From contig NC_083582.1 of assembly GCF_027579695.1 (NCBI RefSeq), forward strand, positions 32,604,464 to 32,668,463: DNA of 64,000 bases. The letters run 5' to 3'. This DNA is from Neoarius graeffei. Taxonomy: Eukaryota; Chordata; Actinopteri; Siluriformes; Ariidae. A program made the position numbers and the translations under genes. The notes beneath the pieces were generated by a model, which saw only the letters and a list, made by a program, of their open reading frames with translations, was not told where the DNA came from and made no database searches. How positions within the stretch are numbered: the stretch's first letter is position 1; each line of letters opens with the position of its first letter. This document shows, piece after piece, positions 49,423-52,174 of the stretch.

Positions 49423-52174
49423 AATACTTTAGACACATATCTACTAGTGCATCTCAAAAAATTAGAATATTGTGAAAAAGTTCAATATTTTCCATCAGTT
49501 ATTTAAGAAAGTGAAAATGTTATATATTATAGACTCATTACACATAAACAAATGTTTCAAGCATTTTTCTATTTTAATTTTAATCAGTATGGCATACAGT
49601 ACAAAAACATTAAAAAAAACCCTCTCAAAATATTAGAATATTTCATTTCGAGTTTGAGTAAAACAGTATGAACACAGTGTATCTCTCGGTTTAGTTCAGT
49701 ACACACAACCACAATCATGGGGAAGACTGCTGACTTGACTGTTGTCCAGAAGATGATCACTGATGCCCTCCACAAGGAGGGTAAGCTTGAAAAGGGTGGC
49801 TGGAAAAGGTGCACAAGCAACAGGGATGGCCGCAGTCTTGAGAGGATTGTCAAGAAAAGTTGATTCAAGAACTTGGGAGAGCTTCACAAGGAGTGGACTG
49901 AGGCTGGTGTCAGTGTATCAAGACCCGTCACGAACAGACATCTTCAAGAAAGGGGATACAACTTTCACATTCCTAATATCAAGCTACTCCTGAGCCAGAG
50001 ACAATGTCAGAAGTGTCTTATCTGGGCTAAGGAGAGAAAGAAATGGACTGTTGCTCAGTGGTCCAAAGTCCTCTTTTCAGATGAAAGTACATTTTGCATT
50101 TAATTTGGAAATCACGGTTCTAGAGGGCGGCACGGTGGTGTAGTGGTTAGCACTGTCGCCTCACAGCAAGAAGGTCCGGGTTCGAGCCCCGTGGCCGGCG
50201 AGGGCCTTTCTGTGTGGAGTTTGCATGTTCTCCCCGTGTCTGCGTGGGTTTCCTCCGGATGCTCCGGTTTCCCCCACAGTCCAAAGACATGCAGGTTAGG
50301 TTAACTGGTGACTCTAAATCAGGGGTGGGCAATTATTTTTTCCATGGGGCCACATGAGAAACAGAAAATTTTGTGGCGGGCCGGACCAAAAGGCTGAACT
50401 AAATTCTACATAATATTAATTGTATTTCTTTATATAAAGCAGTAAATAACATTGTTTTTACAAGCTGCTAAGACTGGTAAGAGTATGGGGGGAAAAAACG
50501 AGGTTGCCTTACAAAAAAATGTCATTTATTCAATCAAATTTCCCAAACAATGGTTAACAAAATGTGAACGTTTGTACCATTTTTTTTCTCAGTCACATTC
50601 ACCCCAAAACACAATAAAGACATGACAATATTGTCTTTCTACTCCACATATCAAACAAGATACATCATATTATAATAATGATGCCGTGTCAATTCGGTGT
50701 AGGTATCAGATCTACAGATCGGCTCGGGCTCCGGCGCTTGCTAGTGACGTCACACTATGTGATTGGCTGAACCGTTTGAAGGATGACGTACAAGTTTGTG
50801 GTTGGTCTGGACAAATTACGGAAGTAGTTATCGCGGGATTAGGTTTCGTGGGATTTCATGTCATGTTCATGTCGCACGCATTGCGTTTTTGTTGAACACA
50901 ACTTCAAAATAAAAGCAATGCACATTCAGTCCATGCATGAGGTAAAATTAGAAAATACGTTTATTTTGTAATTTCTAATTAACCTTACGTGGGCCGGTCA
51001 GAATGAACCAAAGGGCCGGATGCGGCCCGCAGGCCGTAAAATGCCCAGGTCTGCTCTAAATTGACCGTAGGTGTGAATGTGAGTGTGAATGGTTGTCTGT
51101 CTATGTGTCAGCCCTGTGATGACCTGGCGACTTGTCCAGGGTGTACCCCGGCTTTCGCCCGTAGTCAGCTGGGATAGGCTCCAGCTTGCCTGCGACCCTG
51201 TAGAACAGGATAAAGCGGCTAGAGATAATGAGATGAGATGAGATGGTTCTAGAGTCTGGAGGAAGAGTGGAGAGGCACAGAATCCAAGGTGTTTGAAGCC
51301 CAGTGTGAAGTTTCCACAGTCTGTGATGATTTGGGGTGCCATGTCATCTGCTGGTGTTGGTCCACTGTATTTTATCAAGTCCAAAGTCAACACAGCCAAC
51401 TACCAGGAGATTTTAGAGCACTTCATGCTTCCATCTGCTGACGAGCTTTTTGGAGATGCTGATTTCCTTTTCCAGCAGGACTTAGCACCTACCCACAGTG
51501 CCAAAACTACTACCAAATGGTTTGCTGACCATGATATTACTGTGTTTGATTGGCCAGCCAACTTGCCTGACCTGAACCCCATAGAGAATCTATGGGGTAT
51601 TGTCAAGAGGAAGATGAGAAACACCCGACCCAAAAATACAGATACGCTGAAGGCCACTATCAAAGCAACCTGGGCTTCAATAACACCTCAGCAGTGCCAC
51701 AGACTGATCACCTCCATGCCACACCGCATTGATACAGTAATTCATGGTAAAGGAGCCCCAACCAAGTATTGAGTGCATAAATGAATATACTTTTCAGAAG
51801 TTGGACATTTCTGTATTGTAAATCCTTTTTTTGATTGATCTTAGGGAATATTCTAATAATTTGAGACACTGGATTTCTGGTTTTCATGAGCTATAAGCCA
51901 TAATCATCAAAATTAAAACAAAAAAGGCTTTAAATATTTCACTTTACATGTAATGAATATAGAATATGAAAGTTTACCTTTTTGAGTTAAATTATGAAAA
52001 GAAGGGACCTTTTTCATGGTATTCTAATTTTTTGAGATGCACTAGCACACCATGTTGTCAGACTACAGGTGGGTTTTAATGTTAGCTCTGTGCTAGCTGT
52101 TAGCATTGTTCCAGAAATCTCTACTAACTGTAAAGTGTGTAAAAGTGAATCTTGTGTTCACTCACCGCCCCCAT
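1552..52174 (-). CDS. noc3l: NOC3-like protein (nucleolar complex protein 3 homolog), complete 21-exon gene
   Basis: Coding exons, in transcript order, are 52166-52174 (proposed), 45410-45620, 40640-40763, 36581-36738, 36420-36485, 33679-33812, 33186-33347, 25672-25765, 25419-25594, 23669-23797, 22003-22134, 21835-21915, 18457-18557, 18305-18377, 13301-13364, 13142-13213, 12846-13027, 12463-12591, 2226-2323, 1755-1836 and 1552-1662. They sum to 2388 nt, or 795 residues; from memory human NOC3L is about 800. Every junction keeps frame. The lysine-rich N-terminus ([11 protein letters not shown]), the block [11 protein letters not shown] and the C-terminal block [11 protein letters not shown] match the family closely. 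In yeast, Noc3p pairs with Noc2p in late pre-60S ribosomal particles in the nucleolus and takes part in pre-replication complex assembly; vertebrate NOC3L is also tied to adipocyte differentiation. The first half covers the NOC3p domain and the second half the CBF/Mak21-type domain. Introns 1, 7 and 18 are swollen by transposons. Identity is very sure; exon 1 is tentative. Confidence 0.95.
1755..1836 (-). CDS. noc3l: noc3l exon 20 (residues 732-759)
   Basis: Encodes [18 protein letters not shown], matching the conserved MTFNPPV block. Acceptor TTTCAG, donor AAAAAG|GTGAGC. Confidence 0.95.
2226..2323 (-). CDS. noc3l: noc3l exon 19 (residues 700-732)
   Basis: Encodes [20 protein letters not shown] and the Leu-Ser-Arg tail. 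Acceptor GTTGCAG, donor GGAG|GTAAAA. It is reached across a 10.1-kb intron, the longest in the gene. Confidence 0.95.
2575..2949 (-). repeat. tRNA-headed SINE (tail A), full length
   Basis: Reads on the minus strand from GGCGGCACGGTGGTGTAG through a tRNA-like B box to a GATGAGATGAGAT tail. It is flanked by a perfect 11-bp target-site duplication, TGGCATATTTA (2564-2574 and 2950-2960). This is one of at least 14 copies in the window. Confidence 0.92.
3478..3800 (+). repeat. Left arm of a dispersed inverted repeat
   Basis: Starts CGCCACTGACCATCTCAG and includes GGGGCGTGGCCCCAATTTC. The same sequence in reverse complement runs from about 5840 back to 5520. The arm is interrupted at its inner end by the SINE at 3801-4172. 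Family unknown. Confidence 0.8.
3801..4172 (-). repeat. tRNA-headed SINE (tail A), full length
   Basis: Same family as 2575-2949, inserted into the inverted-repeat arm. Perfect 11-bp duplication GCTGAAAATCA at 3790-3800 and 4173-4183. Confidence 0.92.
4445..5166 (-). mobile_element. Harbinger-like non-autonomous transposon, copy 1
   Basis: Termini CACTACGTTCTCACTGCA and the inverse TGCAGTGTGAACGTAGTG, flanked by TTA on both sides (4442-4444, 5167-5169). A minus-strand ORF at 4689-4940 has the fragments [15 protein letters not shown] and RARVWAQAF. These loosely resemble the arginine-rich start of PIF/Harbinger transposases. The 3-bp duplication fits that superfamily; the assignment is an inference. 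Confidence 0.7.
5520..5840 (-). repeat. Right arm of the dispersed inverted repeat
   Basis: Reverse complement of 3478-3800 plus 4173-4190, including GGGGCCACGCCCCTTTTTTA. The roughly 1.3-kb spacer holds the Harbinger-like copy at 4445-5166 and unassigned sequence. Confidence 0.8.
5841..6675. other. Intron 18 sequence without an assigned feature
   Basis: A minus-strand stretch at about 5860-6060 (AATGGAGTGGAAAGTC, GGAGGTTATTATAACAG) looks like a common fish repeat I cannot name. The rest shows no gene. Confidence 0.35.
6676..6785. repeat. Hairpin with arms of about 45 nt at the edge of the large foldback
   Basis: GTTATTCCACTCAATCTCGT at 6678 is mirrored by ACGAGATTGAGTGGAATAAC ending near 6778. 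The inner GCCGATAGCCGA/TCGGCTATAAGC also pairs. Probably one end of the element containing the 6915-7815 palindrome. Confidence 0.75.
6915..7815. repeat. Large palindrome (foldback element), arms about 440 bp
   Basis: The left arm from GGAATCAATTTTGTGCCAAA is reverse-complemented on the right, ending TTTGGCACAAAATTGATTCC. The centre is at about 7360, between ATGATATTGAATT and AATTCAATATCAT. Both arms translate to the same peptide ([18 protein letters not shown]), so those ORFs are copies of one sequence. The right flank (GTTTTTATTTCGTCCTCGGTT, 7950s) recurs at 9570-9600. Confidence 0.85.
8020..8568. other. Intron 18 sequence without an assigned feature
   Basis: Between the foldback and Harbinger-like copy 2. 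I see an A-run near 8308 and no supportable gene or repeat family. Confidence 0.35.
8569..9268 (+). mobile_element. Harbinger-like non-autonomous transposon, copy 2 (opposite orientation to copy 1)
   Basis: Starts CACTACGTTCACACTGCAAG and ends GTGTGAACGTAGTG, flanked by ATA on both sides (8566-8568, 9269-9271). The plus-strand ORF at 8789-8983 matches the minus ORF of copy 1 ([15 protein letters not shown]), so the two copies are inverted relative to each other. Confidence 0.7.
9437..9490 (-). repeat. Short SINE 3' scrap
   Basis: CATCCATTATCCATAACTGC then TTATCCTGTGCAGGGTC matches the 3' end of the tail-A SINE. The rest is missing, replaced by the repeat related to 7850-8010. Confidence 0.6.
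9491..9915 (+). repeat. Second copy of the foldback element's flank
   Basis: Shares TTCTTACCATCAAATGC, TTTATTTCGTCCTCGGTTGG and GATTGCTCATATCCAATGAA with 7860-8015. It shows the foldback at 6676-8015 belongs to a dispersed family. No transposase is visible. Confidence 0.6.
10814..11389. mobile_element. MITE with CCCTGTGTCCGAAATCG termini
   Basis: Left CCCTGTGTCCGAAATCGCTC and right GGGCGATTTCGGACACAGGG are inverted. Internal CACTATATAGTG motifs recur. Relatives lie at 11415, 43560-44342 and 56794, and a start stub at 63510. Confidence 0.8.
11415..11469. repeat. 55-bp hairpin, solo ends of the CCCTGTGTCC MITE
   Basis: CCCTGTGTCCGAAATCACTC meets its own inverse around CACTATATAGTG. It looks like an internally deleted MITE consisting only of its two termini. 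Confidence 0.7.
11759..12133 (-). repeat. tRNA-headed SINE (tail A), full length
   Basis: Perfect 14-bp duplication CATTTTGCTAATGT at 11745-11758 and 12134-12147. It is the innermost layer of this nest. Confidence 0.92.
12463..12591 (-). CDS. noc3l: noc3l exon 18 (residues 657-699)
   Basis: Encodes [12 protein letters not shown], then the family signature [20 protein letters not shown]. Phase 0 both sides (acceptor GTGTAG, donor AAG|GTAGCT). Confidence 0.96.
12846..13027 (-). CDS. noc3l: noc3l exon 17 (residues 596-656)
   Basis: Encodes [19 protein letters not shown] and [20 protein letters not shown]. Acceptor CGGCAG, donor CAT|GTGAGA. Confidence 0.95.
13142..13213 (-). CDS. noc3l: noc3l exon 16 (residues 572-596)
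   Basis: Encodes [20 protein letters not shown]. Acceptor CCGACAG, donor GCAG|GTAAGC. An 87-bp intron separates it from exon 15. Confidence 0.95.
13301..13364 (-). CDS. noc3l: noc3l exon 15 (residues 551-572)
   Basis: Encodes [20 protein letters not shown]. Acceptor GTGTAG, donor CAAG|GTGGGC. It follows a 4.9-kb intron holding the minisatellite and a Tc1 element. Confidence 0.95.
13884..14675. repeat. 31-bp minisatellite, about 24 units
   Basis: The unit is close to GATGAACGGCGGAAGTAGCA followed by AAAACCGAAAG. Frequent variants have AAACTGCGG (32 bp) or AGTAACAAAA. I counted 24 copies of the GCGGAAGT core between 13924 and 14655, and the start is degenerate. As 31 is not a multiple of 3 and the minus strand of the unit lacks stops, all three minus frames stay open (247-299 codons). 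It lies in the noc3l intron between exons 14 and 15. Confidence 0.9.
15241..16264 (+). pseudogene. Tc1-like transposase, one frameshift
   Basis: Starts [20 protein letters not shown], with paired helix-turn-helix DNA-binding domains ([19 protein letters not shown]; about residues 10-110). The DD34E catalytic domain reads [20 protein letters not shown] and [12 protein letters not shown] run of seven A at 15679-15685 breaks the frame: the first 154 codons are in one frame and the rest in the +1 frame, ending [11 protein letters not shown]. The tryptophan normally before the first catalytic Asp is Arg. Otherwise it is nearly full length, so the death was recent. Confidence 0.93.
16354..16800. 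mobile_element. Palindromic insertion with a 13-bp target duplication
   Basis: Flanked by AATATTTTTGTCT at 16341-16353 and 16801-16813. From 16354 to about 16762 it is a near-perfect palindrome: GTGGGTGGTAGAAATGGGCA is mirrored by TGCCCATTTCTACCACCCAC. It is followed by the single-copy tail GCTTACTATGACCTGGATGA. The long duplication suggests retrotransposition rather than a DNA transposon. Confidence 0.85.
16838..17620. mobile_element. MITE with GGCCCAATCCCAATTC termini
   Basis: Left GGCCCAATCCCAATTCTAAT, right AATGGGATTCGGCC, flanked by TTT on both sides (16835-16837, 17621-17623). Comparison with the other family member at 63637 confirms that host Tc1 sequence resumes exactly here. The 3-bp duplication suggests PIF/Harbinger. 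No transposase. Confidence 0.8.
17720..18304. other. Intron 14 sequence without an assigned feature
   Basis: I checked this for a noc3l exon and found none; exon 14 joins directly to the exon at 13301-13364. No repeat family recognised. Confidence 0.4.
18305..18377 (-). CDS. noc3l: noc3l exon 14 (residues 526-550)
   Basis: Encodes [20 protein letters not shown]. Acceptor TTTAAG, donor GGC|GTAAGT. The intron to exon 13 is only 79 bp. Confidence 0.95.
18457..18557 (-). CDS. noc3l: noc3l exon 13 (residues 493-526)
   Basis: Begins [20 protein letters not shown] and ends VLEGLAK, the start of the CBF/Mak21-type half. Acceptor CCTCCAG, donor CAAA|GTAAGT. Confidence 0.95.
18735..18902. repeat. Imperfect hairpin, arms about 70 bp
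   Basis: CTAATATCCCATGCACTCGG and GACTGGTGTAGCACTA pair with the mirrored GTACTACACCAGTC and GTGTATGGGATACTAG. It looks like a small MITE; no duplication could be assigned. Confidence 0.65.
18903..19602. other. Intron 12 sequence with short AT-rich palindromes
   Basis: Includes CATGGTATATCCAGGATATA with its mirror near 19055 and a T-run at 19099. From 19365 a possible hAT-like terminus (GAGTTGAACGATAAGGG) appears, but I could not fix its other end. Confidence 0.35.
19603..19797 (-). repeat. tRNA-derived SINE (third family)
   Basis: The minus strand starts at GCCTAAAGGTTAGAGAAGCA, has the B box GGTTCAATTCT and ends GACCGCTCTGGATAAGAGC-like, then ACAGGTATTT in inverse. A second copy, split by a hAT, is at 31470-31516 plus 32984-33117. 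Confidence 0.7.
19798..20810. other. Intron 12 sequence, unassigned
   Basis: Contains GGGCGATATGACAAAAAATA at 20317, a motif typical of fish hAT-type debris. No gene could be supported. Confidence 0.35.
20905..20936 (+). repeat. Poly-G tract
   Basis: About 28 consecutive G. It lies in what would be the 3' untranslated part of the orphan ORF at 21208-21648 and is a likely assembly weak point. Confidence 0.9.
21208..21648 (-). pseudogene. Orphan small membrane/coiled-coil ORF with one amber codon, nested in a noc3l intron
   Basis: I do not recognise this protein. One frame runs 145 codons from [20 protein letters not shown], broken only by TAG at 21486-21484. The Cys/Gly-rich [20 protein letters not shown] is followed by the hydrophobic [11 protein letters not shown] (before the stop). 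After it comes a clear transmembrane segment ([20 protein letters not shown]), then an amphipathic, coiled-coil-like tail ([20 protein letters not shown], then [12 protein letters not shown]). It lies in the same orientation as noc3l, about 190 bp after exon 12. The frame on both sides of the stop, together with its well-formed architecture, suggests a once-functional gene, possibly from a mobile element or virus. The stop could be a recent mutation, a sequencing error or a readthrough site. Confidence 0.55.
21835..21915 (-). CDS. noc3l: noc3l exon 12 (residues 466-492)
   Basis: Encodes [20 protein letters not shown] and KKLKL, a charged helix. Donor CTT|GTAAGT. The orphan ORF at 21208-21648 lies in the same orientation in the intron that follows, about 190 bp downstream. 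Confidence 0.94.
22003..22134 (-). CDS. noc3l: noc3l exon 11 (residues 422-465)
   Basis: Encodes [17 protein letters not shown] and the basic [14 protein letters not shown]. The acceptor is GTGTAG after a CA/GT repeat, and the donor AAG|GTCAGC is weak. Confidence 0.95.
22178..23378. mobile_element. hAT-like MITE (1.2 kb)
   Basis: Termini CAGAGCTTTGAACC and GGTTCAAAGCCCTG are inverted. The flanking octamers CTTTGTAA (22170-22177) and GTTTGTAA (23379-23386) differ at one base. Internal sequence is rich in GAACCGGTT-like palindromes. It carries the smaller element at 22569-22934. Confidence 0.8.
22569..22934. mobile_element. hAT-like MITE, copy 1, nested
   Basis: Termini CAGGGCTTTCCACAAGCGCC and CACAGTGGAAAGCCC. 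It shares AATTAAGTCCAGCCGGCTAC and CACAAATTCCCCGCCGACTT with the copy at 38598-38914. No clean 8-bp duplication, so the superfamily is provisional. Confidence 0.65.
23669..23797 (-). CDS. noc3l: noc3l exon 10 (residues 379-421)
   Basis: Encodes [20 protein letters not shown] and [12 protein letters not shown]. Phase 0 on both sides (acceptor GTTCAG, donor AGAG|GTAGGA). A degenerate Tc1 element (23823-25334) fills most of the preceding intron. Confidence 0.95.
23823..25334 (+). mobile_element. Tc1/mariner element, degenerate
   Basis: Inverted ends TGTCTTGCAAAAGTATTCAT and its mirror ATGAATACTTTTGCAAGACA. The flanking TA has decayed. It fills the noc3l intron between exons 9 and 10, in the opposite orientation to the gene. 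Confidence 0.9.
24217..25210 (+). pseudogene. Tc1-like transposase, multiply broken
   Basis: Starts [20 protein letters not shown], with helix-turn-helix [20 protein letters not shown]. It then shifts frame near 24355 and stops after ARKKPMLS. A later block has [18 protein letters not shown], stops after RGLRLG, and resumes with [16 protein letters not shown] and [11 protein letters not shown], ending VIAAKGGSI. The first catalytic Asp is Asn ([11 protein letters not shown]). There are at least two in-frame stops and two shifts. Confidence 0.92.
25419..25594 (-). CDS. noc3l: noc3l exon 9 (residues 320-378), followed by a GC donor
   Basis: Encodes [19 protein letters not shown] and the hallmark NFHNNII. 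The exon ends AAG and is followed by GCAAGT, a GC-AG donor. The alignment to exon 10 needs no gap if this site is used, so the GC donor is well supported. Confidence 0.95.
25672..25765 (-). CDS. noc3l: noc3l exon 8 (residues 289-320)
   Basis: Encodes [20 protein letters not shown], nearly invariant in the family. The acceptor is TTCCAG and the donor AAAG|GTAAGA. It follows a 7.4-kb intron filled with hAT and THAP-bearing repeats. Confidence 0.96.
26010..27112 (-). mobile_element. THAP-bearing repeat, copy 1
   Basis: An inverted copy of 35253-36368, opening at TTAA then AGTGAATTTAATGTCCC. The minus strand carries a decayed THAP-like zinc-finger stretch (about 26800-26950). The plus strand has an ORF at 26271-26540 with [20 protein letters not shown] and [20 protein letters not shown]. 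This resembles the start of fish P2X7-tail-like proteins linked to THAP transposons. The TTAA end and THAP fit a Kolobok-like origin; this is an inference. Confidence 0.6.
27233..27810 (+). pseudogene. LINE ORF2 C-terminal fragment (L2/CR1-like)
   Basis: Reads in pieces: [40 protein letters not shown], then in another frame [20 protein letters not shown] and VILPRF, then [14 protein letters not shown]. The order matches the end of LINE reverse transcriptases of the L2/CR1/jockey group. It has two frameshifts and one stop and is 5' truncated. Confidence 0.75.
28261..29155. mobile_element. TTAA-target MITE nested in the hAT
   Basis: Flanked by TTAA (28257-28260, 29156-29159), with ends AGGTGGGGTACAAGATTTTG and CTCATACCCCACCT. 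Internal (CA)n at 28899-28918. The TTAA target fits the piggyBac or Kolobok superfamily. No coding capacity seen. Confidence 0.85.
29339..29919 (-). pseudogene. hAT transposase, internally deleted (BED finger plus C-terminal dimerisation domain)
   Basis: The N-terminal part starts [20 protein letters not shown], with a BED-type finger (VCLIVCSE, then HYETKH). It runs to [19 protein letters not shown] and stops. After a frame change the C-terminal hAT dimerisation region follows: [20 protein letters not shown], then [18 protein letters not shown]. The whole catalytic core is missing. It resembles the ZBED5/GTF2IRD2-type hAT family. The finger has an extra residue between its cysteines. Confidence 0.85.
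30278..31415 (+). mobile_element. Kolobok-like TTAA element with a THAP exon
   Basis: Flanked by TTAA (30274-30277, 31416-31419). Ends AGGGGACATACTCTG and GGTATCATATGGCACCT are loosely inverted. TTAA targets plus a THAP domain is the known Kolobok combination. Element bounds are moderately sure. Confidence 0.65.
30942..31099 (+). pseudogene. THAP zinc-finger exon
   Basis: Reads [20 protein letters not shown] then HRFPMREK, then TAG, then more in frame. C-x4-C, the Asn/Gly spacing and H-RFP fit the start of a THAP domain. A GTAACG donor-like site follows at 31100. The stop (31027-31029) marks it as dead. Confidence 0.75.
31517..32983. mobile_element. hAT element inserted in a SINE
   Basis: Perfect 8-bp duplication GATACAAC at 31509-31516 and 32984-32991. 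Ends TAGGGGTGTGCGAT and ATCGCCCACCCCTA. GC-rich inside at 31820-32050. It hosts the tail-A SINE at 32342-32711. No transposase recognised. Confidence 0.88.
32342..32711 (+). repeat. tRNA-headed SINE (tail A), full length
   Basis: Perfect 13-bp duplication GATGTTCACTTTA at 32329-32341 and 32712-32724. Third layer of the nest: SINE within hAT within another SINE. Confidence 0.93.
33186..33347 (-). CDS. noc3l: noc3l exon 7 (residues 235-288)
   Basis: Starts IKKLKELR and contains [18 protein letters not shown] and [10 protein letters not shown], the core of the NOC3p domain. Both boundaries are in phase 0 (acceptor CATCAG, donor CAAG|GTACAA). Confidence 0.96.
33679..33812 (-). CDS. noc3l: noc3l exon 6 (residues 190-234)
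   Basis: Encodes the conserved helix [20 protein letters not shown] at the start of the NOC3p domain. The acceptor is CCTTACAG and the donor GAAT|GTAAGA, phase 0. Confidence 0.95.
34208..34585 (-). repeat. tRNA-headed SINE (tail A), full length
   Basis: Perfect 11-bp duplication TTACAAAGGAT at 34197-34207 and 34586-34596. Confidence 0.93.
34627..34992 (-). repeat. tRNA-headed SINE (tail B)
   Basis: Minus-strand tRNA-like head (GGTTCGAACCC B box), shared GGTTTCCCCCACAG core, then the type B tail ending at AGAAGAAACCTTTATTTGTC in plus sense. Best preserved of the three type B copies. Confidence 0.85.
35253..36368 (+). mobile_element. THAP-bearing repeat, copy 2 (inverted relative to copy 1)
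   Basis: Plus strand: a THAP-like stretch at about 35455-35720 ([20 protein letters not shown], then [10 protein letters not shown]). Minus strand: ORF 35790-36104 with [20 protein letters not shown] and [18 protein letters not shown]. The right end abuts TTAA. Bounds on the left (near CCCCAGTG) are approximate. It lies in noc3l intron 5. Confidence 0.6.
36420..36485 (-). CDS. noc3l: noc3l exon 5 (residues 168-190)
   Basis: A 66-nt exon of mostly charged residues ([18 protein letters not shown]). The acceptor is TTTGTAG and the donor CAAG|GTGAGA. The intron to exon 4 is only 95 bp, the shortest in the gene and free of repeats. Confidence 0.93.
36581..36738 (-). CDS. noc3l: noc3l exon 4 (residues 115-168)
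   Basis: Encodes KYEKVPRKM and the strongly conserved [18 protein letters not shown]. The acceptor is CTTGCAG and the donor CCAG|GTGTGG. The Cys-115 codon is split with exon 3. Confidence 0.96.
36739..37419. other. Intron 3 sequence with an inverted pair
   Basis: CAAGTTGGTCGCCGCCAAAA near 36840 is mirrored by TTTCGGCGGCGACCAACTTG near 37006, giving a hairpin of about 200 bp (36826-37040). Nothing else recognised. Confidence 0.6.
38081..39059. mobile_element. Harbinger-like non-autonomous element inside the Tc1 transposase
   Basis: TAA duplication at 38078-38080 and 39060-39062. Ends GGCCATCCTTAAAAAAAATC and the inverse of GGTCATTATTAAAAAAAGGT, with CTGTCCACCGGGTGAGC paired to its mirror. 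It carries the hAT-like MITE at 38598-38914. Confidence 0.85.
38598..38914. mobile_element. hAT-like MITE, copy 2, nested
   Basis: CAGGGCTTTCCACAAGCGCC at the left and GTGGAAAGCCCTG at the right. It shares its interior with 22569-22934. It is the third layer of a Tc1, Harbinger-like, hAT-like nest. Confidence 0.7.
40010..40639. other. Intron 3 sequence, unassigned
   Basis: (ATA)n at 40231-40248 and T-runs near 40520 and 40545. GTCGTCCGATCGGACGATTA at 40329 is a short palindrome. No gene seen. Confidence 0.4.
40640..40763 (-). CDS. noc3l: noc3l exon 3 (residues 74-115)
   Basis: Acidic stretch ([13 protein letters not shown]) followed by DMMEDDDL and the conserved SFLTRDLSS. The acceptor is GATGTAG and the donor TCCTG|GTAAAA. 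It is shorter than the mammalian acidic region at this point. Confidence 0.95.
40764..41277. other. Intron 2 sequence, unassigned
   Basis: Unique-looking sequence upstream of exon 3. No repeat family or coding signal recognised. Confidence 0.4.
41278..41687. mobile_element. Tc1-type MITE
   Basis: Ends ACCGGTTAAAAGTTTGGACA and TGTACAAACTTTTGACTGGT in inverted relation. Internal CATGTCTTAAAGTATGATAA matches the split relative at 10405-12436. Confidence 0.75.
42300..42457 (-). repeat. Short tRNA-derived SINE (fourth family), copy 1
   Basis: Minus strand: GTGGCTCAGGTGGATAAGGC (A box), B box GGTTCGATTCT, tail ending CCAATAAAGGTGGAAAAAGC. It is inserted in front of the YqaJ-associated exon. Confidence 0.8.
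42458..42870 (+). pseudogene. N-terminal exon of a YqaJ/SWIM-associated transposon protein
   Basis: Contains [57 protein letters not shown] and ends HLITAK before the donor GTTTGT. Fish genomes hold many such proteins, with a following SWIM finger and YqaJ nuclease; they are associated with IS4EU/ISL2EU-type elements. Only this exon is present: the next 500 bp is a palindrome. Earlier residues ([16 protein letters not shown]) suggest the frame began before the SINE insertion. The assignment is from recall of the family pattern. Confidence 0.6.
43061..43392. repeat. Palindrome, arms about 165 bp, GC-rich core
   Basis: CTAGCTAATGTTAACAACAG at the left is mirrored by CTGTTGTTGACATTAGCTAG at the right. 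The centre (43190-43260) is a second palindrome of GAGCTAGCGCGCTCG units separated by CAGGCTGGGAGC. Confidence 0.85.
43560..44342. mobile_element. CCCTGTGTCC-type MITE, left end missing, split by an RTE insertion
   Basis: CTGGTATTTACGTCATTACT and CATGTCAGATCAGGCGGCTG match 10814-11389 and 56794-57764. The right end is GAACGATTTTGGACACA. Confidence 0.75.
43724..44228 (+). pseudogene. RTE-like LINE 3' fragment with target duplication
   Basis: Perfect 11-bp duplication ATACTGAGCGT (43713-43723, 44229-44239). The reading frame gives the reverse transcriptase tail [20 protein letters not shown], then [38 protein letters not shown] and [13 protein letters not shown] with stop. It ends in GATGATTGTG, as RTE 3' ends often do. 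The element is 5' truncated but this segment is open. Confidence 0.85.
44540..45261. mobile_element. MITE with GGGGTGTTCACACGGCA ends
   Basis: GGGGTGTTCACACGG and CCGTGTGAACACCCC are inverted and TA lies on both sides (44538-44539, 45262-45263). It contains the 91-bp hAT miniature at 44838-44928. Confidence 0.75.
44838..44928. mobile_element. 91-bp hAT miniature
   Basis: Perfect 8-bp duplication GAAGACAC at 44830-44837 and 44929-44936. Ends CAGTGTTGCCAGAT and ATCTGGCAACACTG. It is one of the shortest complete elements in the window. Confidence 0.93.
45410..45620 (-). CDS. noc3l: noc3l exon 2 (residues 4-73)
   Basis: Highly basic nucleolar N-terminus, with [18 protein letters not shown] followed by [15 protein letters not shown]. 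The acceptor is CAACAG and the donor CCAG|GTGGGA, ending one base into a codon. This is the first exon with unmistakable family homology. Confidence 0.95.
46168..46380 (+). pseudogene. THAP zinc-finger relic
   Basis: [14 protein letters not shown], then [15 protein letters not shown], a TAG, then [18 protein letters not shown]. The order is that of THAP domains of fish transposons. The second zinc-binding Cys is Arg and there is one in-frame stop. It is cut off at 46411 by the palindromic TTAA element. Confidence 0.7.
46415..47141. mobile_element. Snap-back TTAA element, 727-bp near-perfect palindrome
   Basis: TTAA at 46411-46414 and 47142-47145. AGGAACAGTCCACCGTACTT is mirrored by AAGTACGGTGGACTGTTCCT. 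Arms are about 350 bp, meeting at CGGAGCTCAACTTCACTCAG near 46780. Both arms encode [20 protein letters not shown] on opposite strands. Arm identity is high, with only a few mismatches seen (CATACTG against CATGCTG). Confidence 0.92.
47862..49115 (-). pseudogene. LINE 3' fragment, split by another repeat
   Basis: Minus strand encodes [40 protein letters not shown] and [17 protein letters not shown] with a stop, the common tail of a fish LINE ORF2. It then ends in the AGGGATCAATAAAGTTCTAT 3' UTR. Upstream coding resumes at about 48985-49115 beyond an insertion. Clade not assigned. Confidence 0.7.
48458..48985 (+). repeat. Dispersed repeat inside the LINE
   Basis: Shares TGTCAGTCCTGGGATCGAGA at one end and AAAGCGCTATACAAATAAAC at the other with the inverted, split copy at 59664-61845. 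Typical of fish genomes; family not named. Junctions are ambiguous by a few bases. Confidence 0.65.
49387..49419 (+). repeat. (CA)n microsatellite
   Basis: About 16 CA units in intron 1, between two transposons. Confidence 0.95.
50126..51244 (+). repeat. tRNA-headed SINE (tail A), split by a hAT
   Basis: SINE halves are 50126-50319 and 51054-51244. Target duplication GGTTCTAGAG at 50116-50125 and 51245-51254, within the Tc1 transposase. Confidence 0.93.
50320..51053. mobile_element. hAT non-autonomous element inside the SINE
   Basis: Perfect 8-bp duplication CTCTAAAT at 50312-50319 and 51054-51061. Ends CAGGGGTGGGCAATTATTTT and GTAAAATGCCCAGGTCTG. Interior has GGCGGGCCGGACCAAA and GGCCGGATGCGGCCCGCAGG. 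It has an open frame at 50686-50895 with no recognisable domain. Confidence 0.93.
52166..52174 (-). CDS. noc3l: noc3l proposed first coding exon (Met-Gly-Ala)
   Basis: The minus strand reads ATG GGG GCG followed directly by the strong donor GTGAGTG. The codon boundary (phase 0) is exactly what exon 2 needs, and the predicted length becomes 795 aa. I chose it because no other ATG upstream of exon 2 that I inspected has an adjacent donor in phase 0. The Kozak context (GAGTCATGG) is fair. The residues are too few to test by homology, so only a transcript can confirm it. Confidence 0.5.
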